The notes under the pieces are model-generated. The model ran no database searches and was not told the DNA's origin. It worked only from the letters and a program-made list of their open reading frames with translations. Both the position numbers and the translations under genes were made by a program. 64,000 bases of DNA from Achromobacter dolens (GTDB taxonomy: Bacteria; Pseudomonadota; Gammaproteobacteria; Burkholderiales; Burkholderiaceae_B). Position 1 is the stretch's first letter. Every line of letters starts with the position of its first letter. The stretch is taken from the NCBI RefSeq assembly GCF_902859745.1, contig NZ_CADIJW010000001.1, forward strand, positions 310,001 through 374,000. Reading direction: 5' to 3'. Positions 10,983 through 21,387 of the stretch are shown here, in pieces.

Positions 10983-11987
10983 TCAGGCCGGCACCACCGT
11001 GACCCAATACCGCGTGCGGTAACGTACCCGCACTCCCAGCACGCGCGCCAGCAGCGCCAGGGCCTCGTCGGTATTGTCCAAACGAAAAGCGCCCGTGACC
11101 AGCTTGCCGGCCAGTTCGGACTCGCACTGCACCAGGCCCTGCCGATAACGGCCGAGTTCGGCCAGGAACCGATCCAGTCGCATGCGATTGGCGACCAGCA
11201 TGCCGTCGGTCCAGGCCGCGGTCGCGGTGTCCAGCGGCGCGACGGCGGATGTGCCGGCCGGGCCGAACAGCGCCTGTTCGCCGGCCCGAACTACGCGCTC
11301 GACCCCGCCGGCGTGGATCGCCACCGCGCCTTGTTGCACCGCGACCAGGCTCTGGCGGCCGTTGTCGGCATGGTCACGCACGATGAAGCGGGTACCCAGC
11401 GGCACCAGCTCGCCATTGTGGGTGACCACCTTGAAACCGCGGCCTTCGGGGTCGGGCGCGGTGGTGACCTGGATCTCGCCTTCGCGCAGCAGGATGCGGC
11501 GTTCGTGGCGCGTGAACTGGACGTAGAGATTGGTGCCGGTGTTCAAGGCCAGCGCGCTGCCGTCGGACAGCGTGACCTCGCGCTGTTCGCCGACGGCGGT
11601 CTGGTAGCGGTCGCCGTCGGTCCAGAGCGCCTGCGGATCGCGGCACAGCCACAGCGCCGCGCCGCCGGCGCCGATGCCCGCGAACATCCATTTGAGACTG
11701 CGGCGGCGCGCCTGGTCGGCGCCGGCCGCCAGCACCGTTCTTGACGCCGCGCCGGCGGGCGCGCGACTGCCGACCCGGTTGAAATCCCGGCTCATGGCGC
11801 TGAGCCGTTGCCAGGCCAGTTCGTGGCTCGGATCGGCCTGACGCCATTGGTCACAGGCGCGGCGGGTGCGCTCGTCGGCATCGCCATGCAATCGCACCAG
11901 CCATTCCGCGGCCTGCGCCACCACGCTGGCGTGCACCGCCACGCGCTTGTCGGCCCGCAGTGGGGCAATCAGGGGTTGCGTGTTCAT
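10983..11987 (-). CDS. FecR-type anti-sigma/sigma regulator
   Basis: FecR-type proteins span the inner membrane and pass the signal from a liganded TonB receptor to an ECF sigma factor. The 334-residue product has an N-terminal cytoplasmic part with the DUF4880-like AAEWLVRLHG...WRQADPSHELAWQRL segment (about residues 20-65). A single membrane helix follows near residues 98-115 (LKWMFAGIGAGGAALWL), then a FecR domain (VGEQREVTLSDGSALALNTGT onward). It sits 15 bp after the sigma gene and 135 bp before the receptor, all leftward. Confidence 0.9.
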   Translation of the reverse strand: MNTQPLIAPLRADKRVAVHASVVAQAAEWLVRLHGDADERTRRACDQWRQADPSHELAWQRLSAMSRDFNRVGSRAPAGAASRTVLAAGADQARRRSLKWMFAGIGAGGAALWLCRDPQALWTDGDRYQTAVGEQREVTLSDGSALALNTGTNLYVQFTRHERRILLREGEIQVTTAPDPEGRGFKVVTHNGELVPLGTRFIVRDHADNGRQSLVAVQQGAVAIHAGGVERVVRAGEQALFGPAGTSAVAPLDTATAAWTDGMLVANRMRLDRFLAELGRYRQGLVQCESELAGKLVTGAFRLDNTDEALALLARVLGVRVRYRTRYWVTVVPA

Positions 11988-12002
11988 CGTCGGCGCGGGC
12001 GC

Positions 12003-12515
12003 TCAGGCGTACATCACTTGGTAGCAGCGCTGCCAGGTCTTGATCATGTCTTTCTGCACCACGTTGACGGACACCCGCAGCGCCCGGGCGATCTGCTCGT
12101 ACGGCATGCCGTCGAGCTGGGCCATGAGGAAGGCGGCGCGGGCGCGCTGCGGCAGGCCGTCGATCATGGCGCACAAGGTGTCCAGCGCTTCGAGCACCAG
12201 CGCCAGTTCCTCGGGCGAGGGGGAGATGGGTTCGGCCTGCTGGGCCAGCGCATCGAGGTAGGCGCGTTCCAGCGACGCGCGCCGGAACTGGTCGATGGCC
12301 AGCCCCTTGGCGATGGTGGTCAGGTGCGGGCGCGGCGCCAGCAGGATGGGGCGGATGTCCTGCCGCAGCACCCGCTCGAAGGTGTCGTGAGCAAGGTCCG
12401 CCGCGTTGTCGCGGTCGCCGTTGAGTTTGCGGCGCAGGAATGACAGCAGCCAGCCATGGTGATCACGGTAGAGGTCCGTGACGGGATCCGGCGGGGCGAT
12501 TGGGAGGCAACTCAA
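12003..12515 (-). CDS. FecI-type ECF RNA polymerase sigma factor
   Basis: The 170-residue product is an extracytoplasmic-function sigma factor of the iron-starvation group. Region 2 is seen in LYRDHHGWLLSFLRRKLNG and DLAHDTFERVL, and region 4 in LPQRARAAFLMAQLDGMPYEQIARALRVSVNVVQKDM. No ATG lies in the open frame; the best start is TTG at 12515, since an in-frame stop occurs shortly upstream. A Fur-box candidate sits 18 nt upstream, so expression should rise under iron limitation, and the factor should then transcribe the receptor gene. Confidence 0.9.
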   Translation of the reverse strand: MSCLPIAPPDPVTDLYRDHHGWLLSFLRRKLNGDRDNAADLAHDTFERVLRQDIRPILLAPRPHLTTIAKGLAIDQFRRASLERAYLDALAQQAEPISPSPEELALVLEALDTLCAMIDGLPQRARAAFLMAQLDGMPYEQIARALRVSVNVVQKDMIKTWQRCYQVMYA

Positions 12516-12532
12516 GGCGGACTCATTTATTT

Positions 12533-12551
12533 GCTAATGAGAATTATTATA
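12533..12551 (-). promoter_or_regulatory. Fur-box candidate upstream of the FecI-like sigma gene
   Basis: GCTAATGAGAATTATTATA matches 15 of 19 positions of the consensus GATAATGATAATCATTATC. It sits in an AT-rich patch directly upstream of the sigma gene, the usual position for Fur control of fecI-type genes. Confidence 0.7.
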
Positions 12552-12592
12552 TTGAATTGCGGCAATCGCGCACCGGCGTGCGATTGGACGGA

Positions 12593-12623
12593 CGAAAAAA
12601 AACCGCGGCTTGCGCCGCGGTTT
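12593..12623 (-). terminator. Distal Rho-independent terminator, leftward
   Basis: AAACCGCGGC (12600-12609) pairs with GCCGCGGTTT (12614-12623) around TTGC. On the minus strand the stem is followed by a run of T (the A-run at 12595-12602), so it ends leftward transcription coming from the small repeat-protein gene, 150 nt beyond a first terminator. Confidence 0.75.
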
Positions 12624-12624
12624 C

Positions 12625-12750
12625 ACTGCAGGTACTGCAACTTCTTGCTTCAGACTTCGTACTGCGAAACGTACTGCTAACTACAGGTGCTGCTTCTTCC
12701 AAACAGACTTCGTACTGCTGACTACAGGTACTGCTACTTCCACTGCTAGG
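12625..12750. repeat. Imperfect tandem repeat, about 41 bp, two to three copies
   Basis: CAGACTTCGTACTGC occurs at 12651-12665 and 12704-12718. ACTACAGGT(G/A)CTGCT(T/A)CTTCC occurs at 12680 and 12721. A degenerate copy, CTGCAGGTACTGCAACTTC, starts near 12625. The repeats fill the gap between the two leftward terminators of the neighbouring gene. No credible ORF runs through them. Composition is AT-richer than the coding surroundings. Confidence 0.7.
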
Positions 12751-12765
12751 TCCGCCGCTGACCTG

Positions 12766-12804
12766 AAAAAACCGACCCCGAGCCATGATGCCACCCGGGG
12801 CCGG
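12766..12804 (-). terminator. Proximal Rho-independent terminator of the repeat-protein gene
   Basis: On the minus strand CCGGCCCCG (12804-12796) pairs with CGGGGTCGG (12780-12772) with one G-U pair, followed by TTTTTT. It ends 20 nt after the stop of the leftward gene. Confidence 0.8.
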
Positions 12805-12823
12805 CCGGGCTACAGCAAGCAGC

Positions 12824-13213
12824 TCACCGGGTGATCGGCGGGTATTCGAGCTCGCCGAACGTGTATTGGCCGCTGGCCTTGGCCTGGGCAAGTTCCTGCT
12901 GGACTTCGGCACGCGACTTGACGCCGGCCGCGGCCACCTTGACGGGCGGGTACTGCAGTTCGCCGAAGGTGTATTCGCCGCTGGTCTTGGCTTGTTGCAA
13001 CTGGGCCTGCACTTCCTGCGAGCTCAGGCTGGTGGCCTGGGGCAGGGCGGGCGGGTAGTCCAGTTCGCCAAAGGTGTATTGGCCGCTGACCTTGGCCTGT
13101 TGCAGTTCGGTCGCCACCTGGGCGCTCGACTTGGCTTGTTCGACACCGGCGGCTTGCGCGCCAGCGGCAGCCAGGGCTAGGGAAATCAGAAGGGTAGTCG
13201 TCAGGGTTTTCAT
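12824..13213 (-). CDS. Small secreted protein with three YTFGELxYPP repeats (DUF4148-like)
   Basis: The 129-residue product has a cleavable signal peptide (MKTLTTTLLISLALAAAGAQA). The mature part is three units of roughly 36 residues, each an amphipathic stretch (such as VATELQQAKVSG or VQQELAQAKASG) followed by QYTFGELDYPP, EYTFGELQYPP or QYTFGELEYPP. The signal peptide and the ...EVxxxLxxAK pattern resemble DUF4148 proteins, which are abundant in Burkholderiales and of unknown function. The ATG at 13213 has a perfect GGAGGT site; the longer frame upstream lacks one. Two terminators follow. A periplasmic location is inferred. Confidence 0.8.
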   Translation of the reverse strand: MKTLTTTLLISLALAAAGAQAAGVEQAKSSAQVATELQQAKVSGQYTFGELDYPPALPQATSLSSQEVQAQLQQAKTSGEYTFGELQYPPVKVAAAGVKSRAEVQQELAQAKASGQYTFGELEYPPITR

Positions 13214-13303
13214 AATGACCTCCAATGTTGTTAGACGGGGCCGAATCCGGCGGCCCTCCGTCGTGGTTCGTTGTTTGTTCCCGATGACTGAATTGTGCGC
13301 GTC

Positions 13304-13378
13304 ATCCCACCTGGGATAAACCCGTATATCTTGAAAACATCTTTCCAAATGGGTGGGTAATAAACATTTGGATAAGAT
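13304..13378 (-). promoter_or_regulatory. Dyads upstream of the repeat-protein gene
   Basis: Two inverted repeats lie in the AT-richer upstream region: ATCCCA/TGGGAT (13304-13309 and 13312-13317) and CCAAATG/CATTTGG (13345-13351 and 13365-13371). The second extends imperfectly to ATCTT/AAGAT on its flanks. They are candidates for regulator binding or a 5' RNA structure 90-165 nt upstream of the ATG. I do not recognise the regulator. Confidence 0.35.
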
Positions 13379-13448
13379 ATTTCCCCGTCTATGGCATGGT
13401 TATGCAGGTGCCCCGTCCCCATGAACGGCGCGAGATGCGCTTTGGGGC

Positions 13449-13474
13449 AAAAAAAACCCCTGCCGAGGCAGGGG
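13449..13474 (-). terminator. Rho-independent terminator of the M16 peptidase gene
   Basis: On the minus strand CCCCTGC/GCAGGGG form a stem (13457-13474) followed by eight T (13456-13449). It ends 26 nt downstream of the stop at 13500. Confidence 0.85.
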
Positions 13475-13499
13475 CTTGGGATGCCAGGAAGAGCTGGCT

Positions 13500-16253
<2,754 letters not shown>

Positions 16254-16363
16254 GGCGGACTATTCCTTTGGCATGGCAGAATCCGTTGGAGTGTATACGG
16301 TGTGAATGGTTCAGGGCTGCGCCCCTGGCGCGCCGGCCCGTCGTTCCGTCCGGAAAATCTTGT

Positions 16364-16963
16364 ATGTCGCTATCCCTTGAAATCGAGACTCCCCGCCTAG
16401 TGCTGCGGCAGTGGCTCGCGGCCGACCGCAAGCCGTTCGCGGCCATGAACACCGATGTGCGCGTGACGCGCTACCTGTTGCCGATGACCCCGCCGGAAAG
16501 CGACGCGCTGGCCGACCGGCTGGCCGCCGGCATCGATGAATACGGCTGGGGCTTCTGGGCCGTCGAGGCGCCGGGCGTCGCGCCGTTCATCGGGTTCGTC
16601 GGCATCAAGGCGCTGGCGCCGACGCTGCCGTTCGCGCCCGGCGTGGAAATCGGCTGGCGCCTGGCGGCGCCCTACTGGGGCAGGGGCTATGCCAGCGAGG
16701 CCGCGCAGGCGGCGCTGCGGGTGGGGTTCGAGCAGATCGGCGTGCCCGAGATCGTGGCGTTCACGGTGCCGGAAAACGAGCCATCGCGCGCGGTGATGCG
16801 GCGTCTGGGCATGCGCGAAGACGCACAGCGCTTCGAGCATCCGGCGGTGCCGGACGGCCATCCTTTGAAGACGCACGTGCTGTACCGGCTGGCGCGAGAG
16901 GCGTGGCATGCACAAAAAAATGGTGACGCAGGCGCAGGCAGGGAGCCGTTTGCCGCTGCATAA
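16364..16963 (+). CDS. GNAT family N-acetyltransferase (RimJ/RimL-like)
   Basis: The 199-residue product has the GNAT fold. It starts MSLSLEIETPRLVLRQWLAAD, the usual beginning of the RimJ/RimL-like acetyltransferase_3 group. The acetyl-CoA loop reads GRGYASEAAQAAL, and VPENEPSRAVMRRLGM is the typical C-terminal motif. I chose the ATG at 16364, behind a CCGGAA purine patch, because homologues start there. The substrate, a protein amino terminus or a small amine, cannot be deduced. It stands alone between the divergent M16 gene and a gap. Confidence 0.85.
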   Translation: MSLSLEIETPRLVLRQWLAADRKPFAAMNTDVRVTRYLLPMTPPESDALADRLAAGIDEYGWGFWAVEAPGVAPFIGFVGIKALAPTLPFAPGVEIGWRLAAPYWGRGYASEAAQAALRVGFEQIGVPEIVAFTVPENEPSRAVMRRLGMREDAQRFEHPAVPDGHPLKTHVLYRLAREAWHAQKNGDAGAGREPFAAA

Positions 16964-16989
16964 GCGTCGGCCGGCCCCGTCCTGCCGAG

Positions 16990-17008
16990 ATGTTGCAATG
17001 CAACATCC
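16990..17008. promoter_or_regulatory. 19-bp palindrome, candidate operator
   Basis: GATGTTGCA and TGCAACATC (16990-16998 and 17000-17008) form a perfect 9-bp inverted repeat around one A. It lies 27 nt after the GNAT stop and about 250 nt before the next rightward ATG, in a 293-bp gap without a convincing ORF. The symmetry fits a dimeric repressor site; the regulator is unknown. Confidence 0.4.
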
Positions 17009-17256
17009 TGGCGTGGCGCGGCCGATTTGAGATCGGGACGGGCGCGGGTGTAAGCTTTGCGGAACGTAGTTGCTGTTGTCGACGGGATGCGCGACAGCCG
17101 TCTACAGGTTTCCCGTCCAACGCCAGCCGCCGCCCCGCCGGGCCGCGCCGGTCGCATGCCGGATCGCGCGTCCCCGCCTCGCGGGCGACGACGGTGCTTG
17201 TTGTTCGCGCCTTCGCCGCCGGCATCCTGCCGGCGCATCTTTCGGAGGAACGACCC

Positions 17257-17637
17257 ATGCTGACCGAGATCGTCACGCGTGCCTTGTCCCAATTGACCGG
17301 CAGCCCCATGAGCGGCGACCGCATCAAAGGGCAGTTTCAGTACGCTTATGCCAGTGATGACGGCCAATTCGTGGCCATACTGACCCATGACATGACCACC
17401 TACGTGGTGGACCTGAGCACGCAGCGCTATTTCGCCGAGTGCGGAGGGTCGCCGCGAGGCTTTGCCGGGCACGTGCTCGAGATGGAGGGCGCCGAGGCGC
17501 GCCAGCATCCGTGGCCCGCGGCCAATGACCTGTTCGACCTGGACATGGATGCGGACGAATTGTCCTGGCGCCAGTGTCCCGGGATGCGCAGCATGGCCGA
17601 CAGTGCCAATCGATCTGTGGAGAGCCGCGCCGCCTGA
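17257..17637 (+). CDS. Hypothetical protein, 126 residues
   Basis: I do not recognise this gene. The ATG at 17257 has a good GGAGG site 8 nt upstream; the frame is open further 5' but without start signals. The product starts MLTEIVTRALSQLTG and contains FQYAYASDDGQFVAILTHDMTTYVVDL (beta-rich). The C-terminal half is acidic (DLFDLDMDADELSWRQ). No signal peptide or membrane helix is visible, so it is probably cytoplasmic. It ends at a strong terminator and has no operon partner. Confidence 0.6.
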   Translation: MLTEIVTRALSQLTGSPMSGDRIKGQFQYAYASDDGQFVAILTHDMTTYVVDLSTQRYFAECGGSPRGFAGHVLEMEGAEARQHPWPAANDLFDLDMDADELSWRQCPGMRSMADSANRSVESRAA

Positions 17638-17667
17638 GAGTGGCCAGAAGCGGCAGTCCCCTCACTG

Positions 17668-17693
17668 AACCGGCGAGATCGCCGGTTTTTTTT
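17668..17693 (+). terminator. Rho-independent terminator
   Basis: AACCGGCGA (17668-17676) pairs with TCGCCGGTT (17679-17687), and the T-run reaches 17693. It ends the preceding hypothetical gene. Confidence 0.85.
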
Positions 17694-17716
17694 ATCTTGC
17701 GGTCGGGGTGGCTCGC

Positions 17717-17722
17717 TACAAT
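17717..17722 (+). promoter_or_regulatory. Candidate -10 placed for a leaderless start
   Basis: TACAAT, then 7 nt, then the ATG of the second GNAT gene. No ribosome-binding site lies between. The -35 region is weak (TTGCGG sits only 14 nt upstream). Confidence 0.35.
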
Positions 17723-17729
17723 CCGAAGC

Positions 17730-18287
17730 ATGACTTCCCACGCTGATAACCGCGCCCCGGACGGCGCCATCCTGGTTGACTGCACGCACGAACGCCATGC
17801 GGACCAGATTCTGGCCATCTTCAACGAGGCCATTGCCACCTCGACCGCGCTGTATGACTACAAGCCGCGTCCGCGCGAGGCGATGCAGGGCTGGTTCCAG
17901 GCCAAGGCCGGGGGAGGTTTTCCGGTGGTGGGGTTCGAGAACGCGGCGGGCGAGCTGATGGGGTTCGCCAGCTACGGCACGTTCCGCGCCTGGCCGGCCT
18001 ACAAGTATTCGGTCGAGCATTCGGTCTATGTCGACGGCCGCTTTCGCGGGCGGGGCTTGGGCGAGGCGCTGATGCGCGTGCTCATCGAACGCGCCCGCGC
18101 CAACCAGGTGCACCTGATGATCGGCGGCATCGACGCGGCCAACCTGGGCAGCATCAAGCTGCACGAGAAGCTCGGATTCGTGCATGCCGGCACCATCCGC
18201 GAGGCCGGTTTCAAGTTCGGCCGCTGGCTCGACCTGGCGTTCTACCAATTGACCCTGGATACCCCGGCGCGGCCGGTGGACGGCTGA
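17730..18287 (+). CDS. GNAT family N-acetyltransferase, phosphinothricin/methionine-sulfone acetyltransferase-like
   Basis: The 185-residue product closely resembles the PAT/MnaT group, which acetylates amino-acid analogues such as methionine sulfone and phosphinothricin. Landmarks are the N-terminal ILAIFNEAIATSTALYDYKPRP, the central EHSVYVDGRFRGRGLGEALM with the acetyl-CoA loop, and IGGIDAANLGSIKLHEKLGFVHAGTI. The ATG at 17730 follows a terminator by 36 nt and a -10-like hexamer by 7 nt, with no Shine-Dalgarno sequence. It is cytoplasmic and convergent with the VWA gene. Confidence 0.85.
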   Translation: MTSHADNRAPDGAILVDCTHERHADQILAIFNEAIATSTALYDYKPRPREAMQGWFQAKAGGGFPVVGFENAAGELMGFASYGTFRAWPAYKYSVEHSVYVDGRFRGRGLGEALMRVLIERARANQVHLMIGGIDAANLGSIKLHEKLGFVHAGTIREAGFKFGRWLDLAFYQLTLDTPARPVDG

Positions 18288-18326
18288 GCGCGTCGCCGGG
18301 ACCGCGTCTTGCTGCGTGGCGTCGCG

Positions 18327-19499
18327 CTACTTCGACAGCACCCGCATCGCCTGCTCCAGTCCGGCGACCGTCACGGGGTACATGCGGTCCTGCATGATGT
18401 CGCGCATCAGCGCGATCGACTGACGGTACTGCCACGACGCGGTGGGCTCGGGATTGAGCCACACGGACTTGGGCCAGGCATCCAGCAGCCGGCGCATCCA
18501 CTGTGCGCCCGGTTCCTTGTTGTAGTGCTCGACCGAGCCGCCCGGCTGCAGGATCTCGTAGGGGCTCATGGTGGCGTCGCCGACGATGATCAGGCGCCAG
18601 TCGGGGTTGTACTTGCGCAGCACGTCCCAAGTGTCGAAGCGTTCGTTCTGGCGCCGGCGGTTGCTCTGCCACAGGCTTTCGTACGGGCAGTTGTGGAAGT
18701 AGTAGACCTCGAGGTTGCGGAACTCGCTGCGCGCCGCGGAGAACAGTTCCTCGACGCGGCCGATGTGGTCGTCCATGCTGCCGCCGACATCCAGCAGCAT
18801 CAGCACCTTGACCGTATTGTGGCGCTCCGGGACCATGCGCAGATCCAGGTGGCCGGCATTGCGCGCGGTGCTGGCGATGGTGTCGTCCAGGTCCAGTTCG
18901 AGTTCGGCGCCTTCGCGCGCGAAACGCCGCAGGCGGCGCAGCGCGACCTTGAAGTTGCGCGTGCCCAGTTCGACCTGGTCGTCGTAGTCCTTGAACTGGC
19001 GCATGTCCCAGACCTTGACCGCGCTGCGGTTGCCGGCCGACTGGCCGCCGACGCGGATGCCTTCTGGGTGGTAGCCGCCGTTGCCGAAGGGCGAGGTGCC
19101 GCCGGTGCCGATCCACTTGCTGCCGCCGGCGTGGCGTTCCTTCTGCTCTTCCAGGCGGTCCTTGAAGAGCTCCATCAGCTTGTCCCAGCCGTGCTTCTCG
19201 ATGGCGGCCCATTCTTCTGGCGTCAGGCTCTTCTCGAACTGCTTGATGAGCCAGTCCAGCGGGATGTCCTTGCCGGCCGGCAGCGCGGCCTCGATGCCCT
19301 TGTAGTAGGCGCCAAAGGCCTTGTCGTAGCGGTCGTAGAGCGATTCGTCCTTGACCAGCGCGGTGCGCGCCAGGAAGTAGAAGTCGTCCAGCGTCGGCGT
19401 CATGACGTCCTGGCGCAGCGCGTCCACCAGCGTCAGGTATTCCTGCACCGAGACCGGCAGCTTGTGTGCCCGCAGGTGGTAGAAGAAGTCGATCAGCAT
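18327..19499 (-). CDS. VWA-domain protein, CoxE-like
   Basis: The 390-residue product belongs to the CoxE-like von Willebrand factor A proteins that partner MoxR AAA+ ATPases. The VWA domain is C-terminal, with the metal site LLDVGGSMDDH (DxGGS form, usual in this subfamily) near residues 220-230. The N-terminal half starts MLIDFFYHLRAHKLPVSVQEYLTL. It lies 19 bp after the MoxR gene, and together they probably form a chaperone pair that matures or inserts metal into a partner enzyme, which the neighbourhood does not reveal. Confidence 0.88.
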   Translation of the reverse strand: MLIDFFYHLRAHKLPVSVQEYLTLVDALRQDVMTPTLDDFYFLARTALVKDESLYDRYDKAFGAYYKGIEAALPAGKDIPLDWLIKQFEKSLTPEEWAAIEKHGWDKLMELFKDRLEEQKERHAGGSKWIGTGGTSPFGNGGYHPEGIRVGGQSAGNRSAVKVWDMRQFKDYDDQVELGTRNFKVALRRLRRFAREGAELELDLDDTIASTARNAGHLDLRMVPERHNTVKVLMLLDVGGSMDDHIGRVEELFSAARSEFRNLEVYYFHNCPYESLWQSNRRRQNERFDTWDVLRKYNPDWRLIIVGDATMSPYEILQPGGSVEHYNKEPGAQWMRRLLDAWPKSVWLNPEPTASWQYRQSIALMRDIMQDRMYPVTVAGLEQAMRVLSK

Positions 19500-19518
19500 G
19501 ATGGCCGCGAGGAGGGCG

Positions 19519-20400
19519 TCAGCGGCGCTGGGTGCCGCGGGTCATGGCGGCGAGCCGTTCCAGCAGGTGCACGTCCTGTTCGTTCTTGAGCAGGGCGCCA
19601 GCCATCAGCGGCACCGCCGTGGCGGTGTGCGCGTCGATCTGCGCCGCGCTGACGTCCTCGGCCAGCAGCAGGCGCAGCCAGTCCAGCAGTTCGGAGGTCG
19701 ACGGCTTTTTCTTCAGGCCGGGCGCGTCGCGCAGGCTGAAGAAGGTGTCGAGCGCCGCGCGCAGCACGTCCTGCTTGAGTTCGGGGAAGTGCACCGCGAC
19801 GATGTCGCGCATGGTCTCGCGGTCGGGGAAGCGGATGTAGTGGAAGAAGCAGCGGCGCAGGAAGGCGTCGGGCAGGTCCTTCTCGTTGTTGGAGGTGATG
19901 ATGACCAGCGGGCGGTGGCGCGCGGCGATGGTCTGGCGCGTTTCGTACACATGGAATTCCATGCGGTCGAGTTCGCGCAGCAGGTCGTTGGGGAATTCGA
20001 TGTCGGCCTTGTCGATCTCGTCGATCAGCACCACCACCGGCTGCTCGGCCTCGAAGGCCTGCCACAGCGTGCCCTGCACGATGTAGTTGCGGATGTCGCG
20101 GACCTTTTCGTCGCCGAGCTGCGAGTCGCGCAGGCGCGACACCGCGTCGTATTCGTAAAGACCCTGATGCGCTTTGGTGGTGGACTTGATGTGCCACTGC
20201 AGCAAGGGGCGGTCCAGCGCGCGCGCCACTTCCTCGGCCAGCATGGTTTTGCCGGTGCCGGGTTCGCCCTTGATCAGCAGCGGGCGCTGCAGTGTGAGCG
20301 CGGCATTGACGGCGAGCTTGAGGTCATCGGTGGCAACGTAGCGATCGGTGCCATCGAAGCGTGTTTGCGGTGCGGAAGGAGCGGTCTGGGCAGCGGACAT
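19519..20400 (-). CDS. MoxR-family AAA+ ATPase
   Basis: The 293-residue product is a MoxR-type AAA+ ATPase. Walker A reads GEPGTGKTMLAEEVARAL (about residues 47-64), Walker B VVLIDEIDKADIEFPNDLL, and the sensor region includes VIITSNNEKDLPDAFLRRC. I chose the ATG at 20400 (MSAAQTAPSAP) over a longer frame that lacks a ribosome-binding site. It is the upstream partner of the VWA protein gene. Confidence 0.9.
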   Translation of the reverse strand: MSAAQTAPSAPQTRFDGTDRYVATDDLKLAVNAALTLQRPLLIKGEPGTGKTMLAEEVARALDRPLLQWHIKSTTKAHQGLYEYDAVSRLRDSQLGDEKVRDIRNYIVQGTLWQAFEAEQPVVVLIDEIDKADIEFPNDLLRELDRMEFHVYETRQTIAARHRPLVIITSNNEKDLPDAFLRRCFFHYIRFPDRETMRDIVAVHFPELKQDVLRAALDTFFSLRDAPGLKKKPSTSELLDWLRLLLAEDVSAAQIDAHTATAVPLMAGALLKNEQDVHLLERLAAMTRGTQRR

Positions 20401-20578
20401 GGATTGGCGGACTTCTCGGGGTTGATGGGGATCAAGGCCATTTTTGGGTATTAATCCTAGACAATTATCGTACAATCAGGCGGTTTTGCAGTTGGGTTCG
20501 ACCCGCAACGTGTTTGCCGGGGGCCTTTTCGTGTGAGCAGGCCCTAGTCCTCAAGCCATACCAAGAAGAGCCATCCCA

Positions 20579-20932
20579 ATGAAGTTGCGATTCTCTCTGA
20601 AGTACTCGGTTTCCCTGCTGGCCGCATTGGCATCCTGTGCGATCACCGGCCAGGCAGCAGCTGCGGATGCAGCGCCGGTCGGTAATGTCCAGAACGCCCG
20701 CGACAAGGTTTCCATGTGCATCGGTTGCCATGGCATCGAAGGCTACAAGGCGACGTTTCCCGAGCTTTATCACGTTCCGATGATCGCTGGCCAGAACGCC
20801 AAGTACATCGAGACCGCCCTCAACGAGTACAAGAAAGGCGCGCGCAGCCATCCCACCATGGATGCCATTGCCGGCAGCCTGTCCGACCAGGACATCGCCG
20901 ACCTGGCCGCTTACTACTCGAACCTGAAATAA
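20579..20932 (+). CDS. Class I cytochrome c (c553-like), first of two
   Basis: The 117-residue product has a signal peptide (cleavage near QAAAA, residue 28) and one haem-binding CIGCH motif (about residues 47-51). The distal methionine ligand is likely in HPTMDAIAGSLSDQDIADLAAYY. It should be a periplasmic electron carrier. It is followed after 15 bp by a second, related cytochrome gene, so the pair is one transcript. AAGAAGAG serves as ribosome-binding site. Confidence 0.9.
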   Translation: MKLRFSLKYSVSLLAALASCAITGQAAAADAAPVGNVQNARDKVSMCIGCHGIEGYKATFPELYHVPMIAGQNAKYIETALNEYKKGARSHPTMDAIAGSLSDQDIADLAAYYSNLK

Positions 20933-20947
20933 CCGGGGGCAATCACA

Positions 20948-21310
20948 ATGAACCGCATCATGCTTGCCCTTGCGGGCGCGACGCTGGCCATTTCGGGCGC
21001 GACTGCCCAGGCCCAGGACCTGGCGGCCGGCAAGGCCGTCTTCGACAAATTCAATTGCGCGTCGTGCCACGGCGCCGATGCCAAGACAGCGGTGGACCCG
21101 GCCTATCCGACGCTGGCCGGCCAGCACGCCGACTACCTGGTGCATGCGCTCAAGGCCTATCGTCGCGGCGCCTCGGGCAGCGCGGCCACAGCCAACGTGC
21201 GCAAGAACCCCATCATGGGCGCCTTCGCCACCCAGCTCTCCGACCAGGACATCAGCAATGTGGCCGCCTGGCTGGCGTCCCTGCCCAGCGACCTGGGCGT
21301 GCGCAAGTAG
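20948..21310 (+). CDS. Class I cytochrome c, second of two
   Basis: The 120-residue product has a signal peptide (MNRIMLALAGATLAISGATAQA), a CASCH haem motif near residues 37-41, and NPIMGAFATQLSDQDISNVAAWL carrying the likely Met ligand. It resembles its upstream neighbour in the C-terminal LSDQDI(A/S) helix, suggesting duplication. The pair might form a two-haem relay to a terminal oxidase. A strong bidirectional terminator follows. Confidence 0.9.
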   Translation: MNRIMLALAGATLAISGATAQAQDLAAGKAVFDKFNCASCHGADAKTAVDPAYPTLAGQHADYLVHALKAYRRGASGSAATANVRKNPIMGAFATQLSDQDISNVAAWLASLPSDLGVRK

Positions 21311-21327
21311 CGGGACGGTCCGGCCCG

Positions 21328-21367
21328 CATGTAAAAAACCCTCGGGAGACCGAGGGTTTTTTACATG
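21328..21367. terminator. Bidirectional Rho-independent terminator
   Basis: A perfect 18-bp stem (21328-21345 with 21350-21367) encloses a GAGA loop. A-run and T-run lie on the two flanks, so it serves both the cytochrome operon and the convergent DUF1841 gene. Confidence 0.92.
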
Positions 21368-21387
21368 GGCTTTCGCGTTGCGTAAGG

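Noticed and set aside
8463-11744. Rightward 1093-codon frame across the receptor and FecR genes
   Set aside because: Long antisense shadow in high-GC DNA. It matches no family and is contradicted by the clear leftward genes.
12547-12912. Leftward 121-codon frame over the tandem repeats
   Set aside because: It runs through two terminators and overlaps the 3' part of the repeat-protein gene in another frame. It has no plausible start signal.
16964-17256. Possible ECF promoter (GGAAC near 17061)
   Set aside because: The distance to the nearest GTC is about 12 nt, too short for the ECF layout, so it is not listed as a feature.
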